From Albidovulum aestuarii (lineage in GTDB: Bacteria > Pseudomonadota > Alphaproteobacteria > Rhodobacterales > Rhodobacteraceae): a stretch of DNA of 64,000 nucleotides. Positions 53,045-62,288 of this stretch are shown here, piece after piece. Each line of letters starts with the position of its first letter. Positions within the stretch are counted from its first letter, which is position 1. Below the pieces are notes generated by a model. That model was not told the DNA's origin, did not search any database, and was given only the letters and a program-made list of their open reading frames with translations. The DNA lies in NCBI RefSeq assembly GCF_029961185.1, contig NZ_JASBQQ010000009.1, positions 148,412-212,411 of the forward strand, written 5' to 3'. Made by a program: the position numbers and the translations under genes.

Positions 53045-54085
53045 ATGGCCATCTCGATCAGTGCAGCAAAATCGGGTTTTGCCGGACTGCCGGGCTTTGT
53101 CTCGGGCATCGGCCCGGGATTGCTGGTGTCCACGGTTATCGCCGTGGCCGCAAAGTTCCTGTCGGAACATTACGGCGCCCCGGCGATGCTGATGGCGCTG
53201 CTTCTTGGCATCGCCTTCCACTTCCTCGCCGAAGAGGGCAAATGCGTGCCCGGCATCGCCTTTACGTCGCGCACGATCCTGCGCGCGGGTGTTGCGCTGC
53301 TGGGCGCGCGGATCAGCGTTGAGCTGTTGATCGGACTTGGGCCTCAATTGATCCTGCTGGTCGTCGCGGGTGTGATCCTGACCATTCTTTTCGGGCTGCT
53401 CGGATCAAAAATTCTCGGGCGCGGCTGGCGGTTTGCCCTTCTGACCGGCGGTTCGGTCGCGATCTGCGGTGCCTCTGCCGCCATGGCAATTGCGGCGGTG
53501 CTGCCCAAGAACGAACATTCCGAACGCAACCTGATCTTCACGGTGCTCAGCGTGACCGTGCTCAGCACCATCGCGATGATCGCCTATCCGATCATCACCA
53601 CGACGATGGGACTAGATCATGTCGCGGCCGGTGTCTTCCTGGGCGGCACAATCCATGACGTGGCCCAGGTCGTTGGCGCGGGCTTTTCGGTCTCTGACGA
53701 AACCGGCGAAACCGCGACCGTGGTCAAGCTGATCCGCGTCACCATGCTGGCGCCGGTCGTGCTTGTCTTCTCACTCGCGATCCGCAGTTTTGCCGAGGCC
53801 GATCCGCAGGACGGCGGCAAGCGACCGCCGCTGATGCCGGGTTTCGTGGTGATGTTCCTCATCCTCGCCGCGATCAATTCCTCCGGCCTCGTTCCGGAAG
53901 TCGCGCAGAAGGCGTTGGGCGACCTTTCGGCCTGGGCGCTGTTGATCTCCATCGCCGCCGTTGGCATGAAGACCTCGATCAAGACGATCTTCGAGGTCGG
54001 CGGCCAGGCGATCATCCTGATCGTCGCCGAGACGGTCTTCATCGCCGGCTTCATCCTTTACGGGATCACCCACTTCATCGGCTGA
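53045..54085 (+). CDS. YeiH / UPF0324-family membrane permease
   Basis: A 346-residue protein with about ten membrane helices and the UPF0324 hallmarks ILRAGVALLGARIS, GGSVAICGASAAMAIAAVLP and GGTIHDVAQVVGAG. The family is a group of putative sulfate or small organic anion exporters (the E. coli homologue YeiH is inducible and of debated function). AGGAG lies 8 bases before the ATG at 53045. Position within an FAD-oxidase unit suggests it may move a product or counter-ion. Confidence 0.85.
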   Translation: MAISISAAKSGFAGLPGFVSGIGPGLLVSTVIAVAAKFLSEHYGAPAMLMALLLGIAFHFLAEEGKCVPGIAFTSRTILRAGVALLGARISVELLIGLGPQLILLVVAGVILTILFGLLGSKILGRGWRFALLTGGSVAICGASAAMAIAAVLPKNEHSERNLIFTVLSVTVLSTIAMIAYPIITTTMGLDHVAAGVFLGGTIHDVAQVVGAGFSVSDETGETATVVKLIRVTMLAPVVLVFSLAIRSFAEADPQDGGKRPPLMPGFVVMFLILAAINSSGLVPEVAQKALGDLSAWALLISIAAVGMKTSIKTIFEVGGQAIILIVAETVFIAGFILYGITHFIG

Positions 54086-54100
54086 AACGCGGAGGATATC

Positions 54101-54469
54101 ATGAGTGTATATGTGATCGACTTTTCAGGCGAGCCGGACGAGGTCAGCGAACGCCGCCTTGCCGACCTGCCGGATCGGGTTGTGGACGGTGATCCGCACC
54201 ATGTCACGAAGATGCGGCATACCAGCCCCGACGGCTCCTTTCTGGCGGGAACCTGGACCAGCACGCCCGGCAAATGGCACGCCTTCACCGACCGTGACGA
54301 GTTCTGCTTTATCGTCTCGGGCCATGTGCAACTGATCGCCGAGGACGGGCATGTGCAGGACTTCCGCACCGGCGACGCCTTCGTGATTCCGAACGGATTC
54401 CGCGGCTATTGGAACGTGCTGGAAACCACGACGAAGCATTTCGTCATTCGGGACTACGCTGCGGGCTGA
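54101..54469 (+). CDS. Small cupin-domain protein
   Basis: A 122-residue single cupin barrel with motif 1-like GKWHAFTDRDEFCFIVSGHVQLI and motif 2-like FRTGDAFVIPNGFRGYWNVLE, resembling the Cupin_3 (DUF861) group. Only one clear metal-type His (W-H-A-F) lies in motif 1. A GGAGG ribosome site precedes the ATG. It is 15 bases after the YeiH-like gene and the last gene of that operon. Enzyme or sensor; cannot be decided. Confidence 0.8.
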   Translation: MSVYVIDFSGEPDEVSERRLADLPDRVVDGDPHHVTKMRHTSPDGSFLAGTWTSTPGKWHAFTDRDEFCFIVSGHVQLIAEDGHVQDFRTGDAFVIPNGFRGYWNVLETTTKHFVIRDYAAG

Positions 54470-54535
54470 CGCCAGAGGCGATGGTTCCGACGCTCCTGCC
54501 CCGGGACCCTTCCAATAAGTGCGCAGCTATGAATT

Positions 54536-55165
54536 TTACCGGTGCGGTGCTTCGTTGCCCATATCGGCAATCAACAGGCAGGCGCCGAGTATCTTTCGCA
54601 TGTCGTCGAATACGACCGGGCGTTCGCCCCGCCAGCGCGAAAAATGACGGTGGGGCAGAGCAAAGGAACCTGCTTCGAGTGCATTCAGCGATTCCTCGGT
54701 TTCGATGATGATCCTGCTGATCCTGAGCCGGGTATTGGCGAGGTAGGTTTCGCGGTGGCGGGCTTCCATGCGCAGGTGAAACAACGACGAGCGCGAGCGT
54801 GGCCGCACCACCATTTCGTCGACATCGCCGCGCGCCGACTGCCAATTGTGTCGTGCCTTTGAGAAATATCGTTTGGCTGTCGCCGTGCCGGCCCCGGCGG
54901 CAATGCCAAGATTGATCAGGCTTGTTGCGATCCGTCGGTCACTTGAACCGAAGGCAAGGCGGGCCTGCCAGTAGGCCAGATGAAACAACGGGACCGCACG
55001 GAACCGGCGCTGCGTTTGCCAGGCGGTGATGGCTGCCTCGCTCAACCGCTCCCAGCGCAGATCGGCGCGGCGCCAGCCGCTGGCCTTTGCCTGACGCCAT
55101 TCGGTATCGGCCGCGTCAAACCCCAAGATATGCCGCGCGGACATGCTCATTGTCATGGAGTTCAT
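54536..55165 (-). CDS. Hypothetical helical protein overlapping the end of livF
   Basis: A 209-residue protein on the Liv operon strand, rich in Ala, Arg and Leu with repeated helical segments (WRRADLRWERLSEAAITAWQ, LINLGIAAGAGTATAKRYF) that look like TPR-type helix pairs. No signal peptide. Its first codons overlap the last 50 bases of livF in another frame; ATG 55165, 55156 and 55147 (the last giving MSARHILG) are all possible starts. No function recognised. The overlap suggests it is translationally coupled to the transporter and acts with it. Confidence 0.6.
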   Translation of the reverse strand: MNSMTMSMSARHILGFDAADTEWRQAKASGWRRADLRWERLSEAAITAWQTQRRFRAVPLFHLAYWQARLAFGSSDRRIATSLINLGIAAGAGTATAKRYFSKARHNWQSARGDVDEMVVRPRSRSSLFHLRMEARHRETYLANTRLRISRIIIETEESLNALEAGSFALPHRHFSRWRGERPVVFDDMRKILGACLLIADMGNEAPHR

Positions 55166-55823
55166 GGGCAGGACCCTCCAAAGCGAGATTTCCGGTTTCA
55201 AGGACATAGGCGTGGCTCGCCAGATCGAGCGCCAGCCCGGCATTCTGTTCGACGAGCACGACAGGCACGCCATCGGCGTTGATTTCTTCAATGATGCGGG
55301 CGATTTCCTCGACGATGACGGGGGCGAGGCCCATCGAGGGTTCGTCCATCAGAAGAAGTTTCGGCCGCGCCATCAGCGCCCGGCCAATGGCCAGCATCTG
55401 CTGTTCGCCGCCAGACATGGTCTGGGCGCGCTGAGTGCGGCGTTCCTTCAGGCGGGGGAAGCGGTGATAGACCTTGTCCAGATCGCTTTCCACCCCGGCC
55501 TTGTCGCGGCGCAGGAAGGCGCCGGTGCGCAGGTTCTCTTCCACCGTCATGTCGGGGAAGATGCGGCGGCCTTCGGGCACATGGGCAATGCCGCGCGCGA
55601 CGATGCGGTCGGCGGGCAATGTGTCGATCCGCTCGCCCTCGAAAAGGATCTCTCCGGCGGCGAGTTTCGCCAGACCCGACATGGCGCGGAGCGTCGTCGT
55701 CTTACCCGCGCCATTGCCGCCGATGATGGTGACGATGGCACCATCGGGAACCGACATGGACAGACGACGGAGCGCCGAGACCTGTCCGTAATTCACCGCG
55801 ATATCGCGCAGTTCAAGCAACAT
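55116..55823 (-). CDS. livF: Branched-chain-type ABC transporter ATPase (LivF)
   Basis: A 235-residue cytoplasmic ATPase of the Liv/HAAT importer class, with Walker A GGNGAGKTT, signature MSGGEQQMLAIGRALM, Walker B LLLMDEPSMGLAP and the short LivF-type ending. It is one of two ATPases in a full transporter operon. Liv-type systems import amino acids, urea, short-chain amides and similar compounds. Confidence 0.92.
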   Translation of the reverse strand: MLLELRDIAVNYGQVSALRRLSMSVPDGAIVTIIGGNGAGKTTTLRAMSGLAKLAAGEILFEGERIDTLPADRIVARGIAHVPEGRRIFPDMTVEENLRTGAFLRRDKAGVESDLDKVYHRFPRLKERRTQRAQTMSGGEQQMLAIGRALMARPKLLLMDEPSMGLAPVIVEEIARIIEEINADGVPVVLVEQNAGLALDLASHAYVLETGNLALEGPAHELHDNEHVRAAYLGV

Positions 55824-56580
55824 GGCGGGCGCCCCCCAGATAAGCCTCGATCACAGACGGATGGTGGCGGATGTGGTCGGGGTTCCCCTCGGCCAGCCAT
55901 TTTCCGAAGCTCATACAGGTGATCCGGTCGCAGAGCCCCATGATCGCCTGCATGTCGTGCTCGACGATCAGGATCGTGGTGCCGTCGTCGCGCAGCTTGC
56001 GCATCAGCCCCATCATCACCCGCGTCTCTTCGGGGTTCATGCCGGTAAAGGGTTCGTCCAGCAGGATGACATCGGGATGGGCGGCGTAGGCCACGGCCAT
56101 GCCAAGGGCGCGCTGGTGGCCATGCGACAGATCGCCGGCGCGGTTGTCGGCCAGATGGGCGAGGTTGAAGAACTCCAGCGCCTCGCGCGCCCGCGCCTCC
56201 GCGCCGGTCCGGTCGTGGCGGTCGTAGCCGACGATGGCCGCAAAGATGTTCGGGCGGAAGGGCATGTGGGTGCCCACCAGCGCGTTCTCCAGAACCGTCA
56301 GTTCGGCAAAAAGCGTGGAGTGCTGGAAGGTGCGTACCACGCCGCGCCGCGCCACCTCGTGCATCTTCAGCCCCGAGATGACCTCGCCCCTGAGACGTAC
56401 CGCACCCGAGCTTGGTTTGTAAAAACCCGAGATAGCATTGAAGGTCGTGGTCTTGCCCGCGCCGTTCGGTCCGATCAGCCCATGGATCGTGCCGTGATCG
56501 ACGGTGAAACTCAGCCCGTCAACCGCCGTAAGCCCCCCGAACCGCATCGTCAGCGCGTCGATTTCCAGAAACTTGGTCAT
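55813..56580 (-). CDS. livG: Branched-chain-type ABC transporter ATPase (LivG)
   Basis: A 255-residue ATPase with Walker A GPNGAGKTT, signature LSHGHQRALGMAVAYA (serine-histidine variant as in many LivG proteins) and Walker B VILLDEPFTGMNP, plus the LivG-type C-terminal EAYLGGARHVA. It overlaps livF by 11 bases and livM by 4 bases. Confidence 0.92.
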   Translation of the reverse strand: MTKFLEIDALTMRFGGLTAVDGLSFTVDHGTIHGLIGPNGAGKTTTFNAISGFYKPSSGAVRLRGEVISGLKMHEVARRGVVRTFQHSTLFAELTVLENALVGTHMPFRPNIFAAIVGYDRHDRTGAEARAREALEFFNLAHLADNRAGDLSHGHQRALGMAVAYAAHPDVILLDEPFTGMNPEETRVMMGLMRKLRDDGTTILIVEHDMQAIMGLCDRITCMSFGKWLAEGNPDHIRHHPSVIEAYLGGARHVA

Positions 56581-57563
56581 TCGGCGGCCCTTTCGACGGG
56601 GACCGCGGATTTGCGACCCGGCTTCAGTTTCTGCACGAGGCTTTCCAGCCCCTTCGGCATGAAGAGGATGGAGAGGATCAGGATCAGCCCGTAGATCAGC
56701 GGCCGGGCCTGTTCGAAGCCCATCTCACGCAACACGACCTCGTTCAGGATAGTCAGCGTCACGCAGCCGAGGATCGGTCCGTAAAAGGTGGCGGTGCCCC
56801 CGACGATGGCCCAGGTCAGGACGAAAACCATCACCTCGACGTCAAAGCTGTTGGGGTTGATGGTGCCGACATAGTGCGCCAGAAGCGCGCCGCCGAGACC
56901 GGCGAAGCCACTGGCGATTGTGAAGGCAAGGGTGCGGTAGGCACGCACGTTTACACCAGCCGCCTGCGCCAGCTTGTCCTGCCAGTGGACGGCGTGGAAG
57001 GTCAGGCCCACCGGCGATTTCTCGATCCGCCAGAGGATCAAAAGACAGACCGCCACCACGATCGCGGCAAAGTAGAAATAGCTGATCGGCTCAAAAAAAT
57101 CGAAGTCGTAGATGCCGATGGAAAAGTCGGGCATCGGGTCGATCCCCTTAATGCCCTTCGGCCCGCCAAAGGGTTCGCGAAACCGCTTCCAAAGAAGCCG
57201 GATGATCTCGCCCGCCGCGAAACTGCCGATCAGGAAGTAGAAACCCTTCATCCGGAAGAGAGGCACCGACAGGACCAGCGCGACCAGAGCCGCAATGACA
57301 CCACCGAGCAGGATCGAGACGGGCACCGGCACGCTGAACATTTTTGTCAGAAGCGCCGAGGCATAGGCCCCGACCCCCATGATCACGACATGCGCGAGCG
57401 ACCATTCCCCGGTCAGCGTCAACAGCCGGTAGGAGGTGACGATCAGGACGTTGATCGCCAGATAGACAAGGATTTCCTGCTGCGAGAAGCTGAGCACATG
57501 CGGCAGGAAGATTAGAGCGGCAAGAAGCGCGAACCACGGGACGACTTTAGGCACGATCCGCAC
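56577..57563 (-). CDS. livM: Branched-chain-type ABC transporter permease (LivM)
   Basis: A 328-residue inner-membrane permease with about nine helices. The LivM features are an N-terminal SYRLLTLTGEWSLAHVVIMGVGAY motif and a conserved FVLTWAIVGGTATFYGPILGCVTLT loop contacting the ATPase. It overlaps livG by 4 bases and livH by 17. Confidence 0.92.
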   Translation of the reverse strand: MRIVPKVVPWFALLAALIFLPHVLSFSQQEILVYLAINVLIVTSYRLLTLTGEWSLAHVVIMGVGAYASALLTKMFSVPVPVSILLGGVIAALVALVLSVPLFRMKGFYFLIGSFAAGEIIRLLWKRFREPFGGPKGIKGIDPMPDFSIGIYDFDFFEPISYFYFAAIVVAVCLLILWRIEKSPVGLTFHAVHWQDKLAQAAGVNVRAYRTLAFTIASGFAGLGGALLAHYVGTINPNSFDVEVMVFVLTWAIVGGTATFYGPILGCVTLTILNEVVLREMGFEQARPLIYGLILILSILFMPKGLESLVQKLKPGRKSAVPVERAAE

Positions 57564-58416
57564 TCCCCATAAGACCGGTCGGACGCACGATCAGAACGAT
57601 GAGCATCAGCATCAGGCCCACGATGTCGGCCAGAACCCCGTCCCAGAATGTCGTCACCACCGTATGGATGAAGGCATAGGCGACCGAGGCGATGATGGCG
57701 CCCTCCAGCGACCCGACGCCACCGACAATGATCACGATGAAGGCGGTTATGATCACCGAATGGCCCATGAACGGATTGACCGACACCAAGGGCGCTGTCA
57801 GCGCCCCGGCAACCCCGGCAAGCCCAGCACCGATGAACATCGCGATGCGGGCAGTCTGGTTGATCGAAATGCCCTGAAGGGCCGCCGCCTCCGGGTCTTG
57901 TGCCGAGGCGCGGAGCGCCCAGCCAAAGCGAGTACGCTTTAGGAAGAACCACAGGGCCGAAAGCAGCACCACAGCAGCGATGATGACGTAAAGCCGGGCG
58001 ACCGGCAGGCGGACCTTCTCGGAAAACGCGATGACGTCCTGTGTTACTGGCGGGATATGTTCCATTCGCACCCCGAAGCCCATGACGGCGAGCGATTGCA
58101 GGATCATCAAGAAACCGATGGATGCAACGAGGCCGCCAAGGGGGTTATCCCGTAAGGGCCGGAACAGGGCGCGCTCCATCAACAGGCCGAGCAGCCCGAC
58201 GAAGGCCAGCCCGATCCCTACGGCAACGAGAAACGGCATGTGCAGATCGGCGTAGAGGGCCACGACGGCATAGGCGCCCGCCATGAACAATTCGCCATGG
58301 GCGAAGTTCACGACCCCCATCACACCGAAAATCAGAACCAGCCCGACGGCGACGAGCGAAATGTAGCTGGCCGCGTAGAGGGCGTTGAACCCGGTCTGTG
58401 CCAGAATCTCCAGCAT
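57547..58416 (-). CDS. livH: Branched-chain-type ABC transporter permease (LivH)
   Basis: A 289-residue permease with the LivH signature GVMGVVNFAHGELFMAGAYA near the N-terminus, several helices and VIITAFIVIIVGGVGSLEGAI near the C-terminus. The start is the ATG at 58416 with GGGAG just upstream; an earlier in-frame start at 58449 lacks a ribosome site. Confidence 0.92.
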   Translation of the reverse strand: MLEILAQTGFNALYAASYISLVAVGLVLIFGVMGVVNFAHGELFMAGAYAVVALYADLHMPFLVAVGIGLAFVGLLGLLMERALFRPLRDNPLGGLVASIGFLMILQSLAVMGFGVRMEHIPPVTQDVIAFSEKVRLPVARLYVIIAAVVLLSALWFFLKRTRFGWALRASAQDPEAAALQGISINQTARIAMFIGAGLAGVAGALTAPLVSVNPFMGHSVIITAFIVIIVGGVGSLEGAIIASVAYAFIHTVVTTFWDGVLADIVGLMLMLIVLIVRPTGLMGSADRA

Positions 58417-58489
58417 CGACTTCTCCCTGTAGGAAATATGGGACGGCACCGGGCATGCGCTACCGGTGCCGCCTATGCCACGAAGCCGG

Positions 58490-59782
58490 TCAGCCGCGCT
58501 GATCGAACATCTGACCGTAGTCAGACATGTGTTTGCGCAACAGTTCGCCGTGCTTCGTGTACCAGTCAGGGATGGACCGGAACTCCTTGATCACAGCCTT
58601 GCCATCCTCGATCGCGACGACAGGCCAGGCGCCAACCAGCGCGTTGGAGATGCCGAACAACTCCTCGCCCCACCAGTCGGCATCGCCGAAGGCATGCTTG
58701 CCCTTTCCGCCTTCCTGCATCGCGGCCAGAACCGCCTCGGGTTCGGCCGAGCCTGCCTTTTCAGCGCCCGCCTTCCACAGATCCATGATCGAGGCATATT
58801 CCCAGCTGACCGCCCCCCATTCGCCGGGATGGCGCTTGTTGTATTCAGCGTAGAACCCGTTCGGATCATCGAAGTTGACGTTGTCGGCATTCATGGCCGG
58901 GTCGTCGAAATCCGGGAACTGGAAGATGAAGCCCTCCATGAACTCCTTCGACGTCTTGGCGATCATCTGGTCATAGAAGTCCGCGGTGCAGGAGATGATC
59001 TGACCCTTGAAGCCCTGCTGGAACAGTTGTTCGGCAATCGGATGGACATAGTCCGAATAGCAGGTGTCGAGGCAGACGATCTGCGGGTTCTTGGCCAGAA
59101 GCCGTGTGACGACGGGCGCGAAATCCGTCGTGGCGGGGTCGAAGAGCAGGGGTTCGTCCAGCATCTCGATGCCTGCCGCCTCGAACGCGGCAAGATAGGT
59201 CGCGACCGAGGGCAGGCCAAGCGCATCGTCCTGCGCACACATCACGGCGGTTTTCAGGTCGGGCTTGTTCTCGGCCAGCCATTCCACGCCGGTGACGTTG
59301 TAGATCGGGTGCACTTCGGCGGGCGCGATCAGCGTCGTTGTGTCGGGCGACAGGTCCGACGGCAGGAGGGTGGAGAAGAGCATGCCGGTCTTTTCCGCCA
59401 CCGGCTGCACACCCGGCCAGGTATCGCCGCCGAGCATCATGATGAAGCTCACGCCATCCTCGCGGATCAACTTCGTCGCGCCGGTGCGCGCCTTGGCGGG
59501 GTCGTATTCATTGTCGTACGAGACGAATTCGACGTCAAAGCTTTCATCGCCCAGTTTGATACCGCCGGCGGCATTGATCCGTTCGGCCCAGATCTGGCAA
59601 CCATCAAGCCCCGGCTTGCCCCAGGCCGCCACCGGCCCGGTCAGGGGTGCAAGAAAGCCGATCTTGATCGTGCCACCGGCGGCCGCGGCGGCACGGGGAA
59701 GGCCCGCCGCAATGGTTCCGAGAGCCGAGGTTTTCAGAAAAAAGCGCCGGTTAAAGCCGGCACGGTGAATCTTCGTGAACAT
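58490..59782 (-). CDS. Liv-type periplasmic substrate-binding protein with Tat signal
   Basis: A 430-residue type I periplasmic-binding protein, first gene of the transporter operon. It has a twin-arginine signal (NRRFFLKTSALGTIAAGLP) and a mature domain beginning KIGFLAPLTGPVAAWGKPGLDGCQIW. The [28 protein letters not shown] segment is shared almost exactly with the paralogue beside tmm. It belongs to the LivK/AmiC/UrtA class; ligand unknown. Ribosome site GGGAG. Expected ligand is a small nitrogen compound. Confidence 0.88.
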   Translation of the reverse strand: MFTKIHRAGFNRRFFLKTSALGTIAAGLPRAAAAAGGTIKIGFLAPLTGPVAAWGKPGLDGCQIWAERINAAGGIKLGDESFDVEFVSYDNEYDPAKARTGATKLIREDGVSFIMMLGGDTWPGVQPVAEKTGMLFSTLLPSDLSPDTTTLIAPAEVHPIYNVTGVEWLAENKPDLKTAVMCAQDDALGLPSVATYLAAFEAAGIEMLDEPLLFDPATTDFAPVVTRLLAKNPQIVCLDTCYSDYVHPIAEQLFQQGFKGQIISCTADFYDQMIAKTSKEFMEGFIFQFPDFDDPAMNADNVNFDDPNGFYAEYNKRHPGEWGAVSWEYASIMDLWKAGAEKAGSAEPEAVLAAMQEGGKGKHAFGDADWWGEELFGISNALVGAWPVVAIEDGKAVIKEFRSIPDWYTKHGELLRKHMSDYGQMFDQRG

Positions 59783-60186
59783 TTGCGTCTCCCATGTTGG
59801 GACCCGGTCGCGGGACGAAGCCGCGTCGGGCCTATCCTGTTCGATGCGGGCTGGGCCAATTTTCGACCTCTACTGAACCAATTTGCGCTAACTGGATCGA
59901 CCACACAACCAAACGCTAGCAGGAAGGGATTTTCCTGCCAAGAAATTCTGTTCTTCTAGAGTGAATTTTTTTGAAGGAATGATGCAACCGACCGACCGCG
60001 ACCTCATCAACACCTTATAATCATTAGAAGACTTAGCCAAACGGCGTAACTGCTGAATTTTTCACCAACGACAACCAGTTCCCGGACCAGAGCGGCCAGT
60101 CGTGGAAATTGGTTCCTTTTGGCACCCTGTGTTGTGATATTTTGGCAAATCTGGTTAAATCTTGAGCACCAAACCGGGAATCCACC
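59783..60186. other. 404-bp divergent control region between binding protein and gntR
   Basis: This AT-rich gap has no credible open frame. It carries several copies of an (A)AAYTGGTT word: TGAACCAATTTGCG at 59874-59887 (reverse complement CGCAAATTGGTTCA), GGAAATTGGTTCC at 60104-60116 (itself a GGAA/TTCC dyad) and GCAAATCTGGTTAAA from 60145. The first is 13/14 identical to a sequence in the tmm promoter. They may be GntR half-sites controlling both genes. I could not fix a confident -10/-35. Confidence 0.45.
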
Positions 60187-60915
60187 GTGAACACACGCAT
60201 CGTCACCCTGAAAGCACCCGAAAGCGCCGAAACGACCATCGGCGCGACGGTGCAATCCGTCATCGACACGATCGTCGCCCGAATCGAATCGCAGGAATAC
60301 GAAGTAGATGAACGGCTGCCCTCGGAACGGACATTGGCGGCGGAGCTCGGTGTGGCGCGCAATACCGTGCGCGAGGCGCTCGACGTACTTGAGACCCGGA
60401 AGATGATCCGCCGCCGTGCAGGCAGCGGCAGCTTTGTGACCTATCAGACCGGGCCGCAGGGAAATTCATCCCCCTCGGCCCTCGCCTCCAATACCAGCCC
60501 CCTGAACCACCTTGTCGTGCGGGGCATTCTCGAACCGGAGATGGTCCGGCTGGCGATCATCAACATGACCCCGCGCCAGATCGAGGCGCTGGGTGAGGTG
60601 TTGTCGCAGATGGAGCAGGTTCGCACCGATGCCGCAGCCTTCGCCCGGCAGGAGGAGGAGCTTTATCGCCAGATTGCGCACGGAACCGGCAACCCTCTAC
60701 TGGCCGCGTGCTACGAACTGACAATCGACGCCTGCCGCCAGAATTTCCGCGCCGCCCTGTTGCGCCGCCATCTGACGCCGAAGCGCATCGGTGACTATCA
60801 GCAGCGCTATAACACGCTCTTCAACGCCATCGCATCGCGTGATATCGAGGCTGCTGTTGAATTCATCAAGCTGCACCTGATCGAAGAGCAGAAGCTCTTG
60901 CTTCAGGAAGTATGA
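60187..60915 (+). CDS. GntR-family (FCD-type) transcriptional regulator
   Basis: A 242-residue regulator. The N-terminal winged HTH contains LPSERTLAAELGVARNTVREALDVLETRKMIRRRAGSG, and the C-terminal helical FCD domain contains RGILEPEMVRLAI and NPLLAACYEL plus a helix ending EFIKLHLIEEQKLL. FCD regulators usually bind TGGT-type dyads and respond to small organic acids or amines. The start is GTG at 60187. It lies between the transporter operon and a second binding protein, so it probably controls transporter and tmm. Confidence 0.88.
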   Translation: MNTRIVTLKAPESAETTIGATVQSVIDTIVARIESQEYEVDERLPSERTLAAELGVARNTVREALDVLETRKMIRRRAGSGSFVTYQTGPQGNSSPSALASNTSPLNHLVVRGILEPEMVRLAIINMTPRQIEALGEVLSQMEQVRTDAAAFARQEEELYRQIAHGTGNPLLAACYELTIDACRQNFRAALLRRHLTPKRIGDYQQRYNTLFNAIASRDIEAAVEFIKLHLIEEQKLLLQEV

Positions 60916-60916
60916 C

Positions 60917-62212
60917 CTAGATACTTCGCCGCGTCAGTCCGGTCTTGTTACTGGCCCGCACCTGGCGCTGATCCCACATCTGTCCCAGTTCGATCATCTG
61001 CGCCTTTAGCGCCGCCCCATGCTGTGCAAGCCAGTCCGGGATTGAGCCGAACTCGACGATTCTTGCCTTTCCGTCGCGCAGTTCAACCACGGGCCAGTCC
61101 CCAACCAAGGCGTTGTTAATACCGAATATTTCTGACCCCCACCACGTCGCCGGACCAAAGGCATGCATGACTGCGCCCGATTGCTTCATCGCCGCCAGAA
61201 CCGAGATCGACGTGACGCTGCCCGCGCGTTCCGCCGCCGAATGCCAGATATCGAGAATGGCCGCGTATTCCCATGAAACCGCGCTCCAGCTGTCGGGAAA
61301 CCGGCGCTGGTATTCGAGATAGAAATCCTTTGGCCGGTTGAAAAAGAATGCCTTCTCGGCAAGGGCCGGATCGTCGAAATCGGGGAACTGAAAGACAAAA
61401 CCTTCCATGAAAGCGCGTGATGTGCGTTCGATCAGCCGGGGGTAGGCATCAAGCGTACAGGACAGGAGCTGACCCTGAAACCCTGCCGCGTGGGCGGCTT
61501 CCGTCAGGGCATGAACCATGGGTGTATAGCTTGTGCACCAGCAAAGAATGTCGGGCGCTTCCGCCATCATCGCGGCAACCATTCCGGACGCATAGGAGTC
61601 TTGCGGGTCATACCGAATTTCCTTGACGACCTCGATTCCCGCCGCGGCAAAGGCAGCGCGGTACGTGGCCAGAGAAGGCAAGCCCAAGGCGTCGGTCTGA
61701 CTGCACAGCGCGACGCGGCGCAGGCGCGGACGTTCAAGCGCGAGCCACCCGACTCCGGTCACGTTATATATCGGATGCACCTCGCTCGGTGCGATCAGAT
61801 AGGGTGTGTCGGGGGACAGGTCTGACGGCAGAAGCGTCGCCGTCAAAAGTTTGCGGTCAGTCAGGTAGTCGATAACCGGCGACAAGGTATCGCCGCCAAG
61901 CGCGAGAAGCAGTTTTACATCGCGGTCCTGCACCAGTTGGCGGACGCCTTCCATCGCAAGCTTCGCGTCATATTGGCAGTCGAACGGGACCAGGCGGATG
62001 TTGTGACGCCGGCCGCTCAGATGCAGCCCGCCGGCCCGGTTGATGCTGTCGGCCCAGATCTGACAGCCATTCAGCCCCGGAAGACCCCAGGATTGGACTG
62101 GACCAGTCAACGGCGCCATGAATCCAATATTGATCGTGTCGGCGACTCCGGCCGTCAACCGGGGCAGCGCGCCCTTCACCGCCAGTCTGTGCGCAAAACT
62201 ACCGGAACCCAT
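60917..62212 (-). CDS. Liv-type binding-protein paralogue without evident export signal
   Basis: A 431-residue type I periplasmic-binding protein, homologous over its full length to the Tat-exported protein at 58490-59782 (both share [10 protein letters not shown]...[15 protein letters not shown] and the C-terminal G-Q-M-.-DQR). From the ATG at 62212 its N-terminus ([19 protein letters not shown]) lacks both a twin arginine and a hydrophobic core. An upstream TTG at 62347 would add a weak hydrophobic run but sits in the tmm operator, so I reject it. Without a signal it may be a cytosolic ligand sensor, as AmiC is. Its stop lies one base after gntR's. Confidence 0.75.
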   Translation of the reverse strand: MGSGSFAHRLAVKGALPRLTAGVADTINIGFMAPLTGPVQSWGLPGLNGCQIWADSINRAGGLHLSGRRHNIRLVPFDCQYDAKLAMEGVRQLVQDRDVKLLLALGGDTLSPVIDYLTDRKLLTATLLPSDLSPDTPYLIAPSEVHPIYNVTGVGWLALERPRLRRVALCSQTDALGLPSLATYRAAFAAAGIEVVKEIRYDPQDSYASGMVAAMMAEAPDILCWCTSYTPMVHALTEAAHAAGFQGQLLSCTLDAYPRLIERTSRAFMEGFVFQFPDFDDPALAEKAFFFNRPKDFYLEYQRRFPDSWSAVSWEYAAILDIWHSAAERAGSVTSISVLAAMKQSGAVMHAFGPATWWGSEIFGINNALVGDWPVVELRDGKARIVEFGSIPDWLAQHGAALKAQMIELGQMWDQRQVRASNKTGLTRRSI

Positions 62213-62288
62213 GCAACGGAGAATACGGGGTTTTTTGTCTTTGCGAAGCGAAATCGGAAAAAATATCACTGTGAGGCAGAAGATTTTA

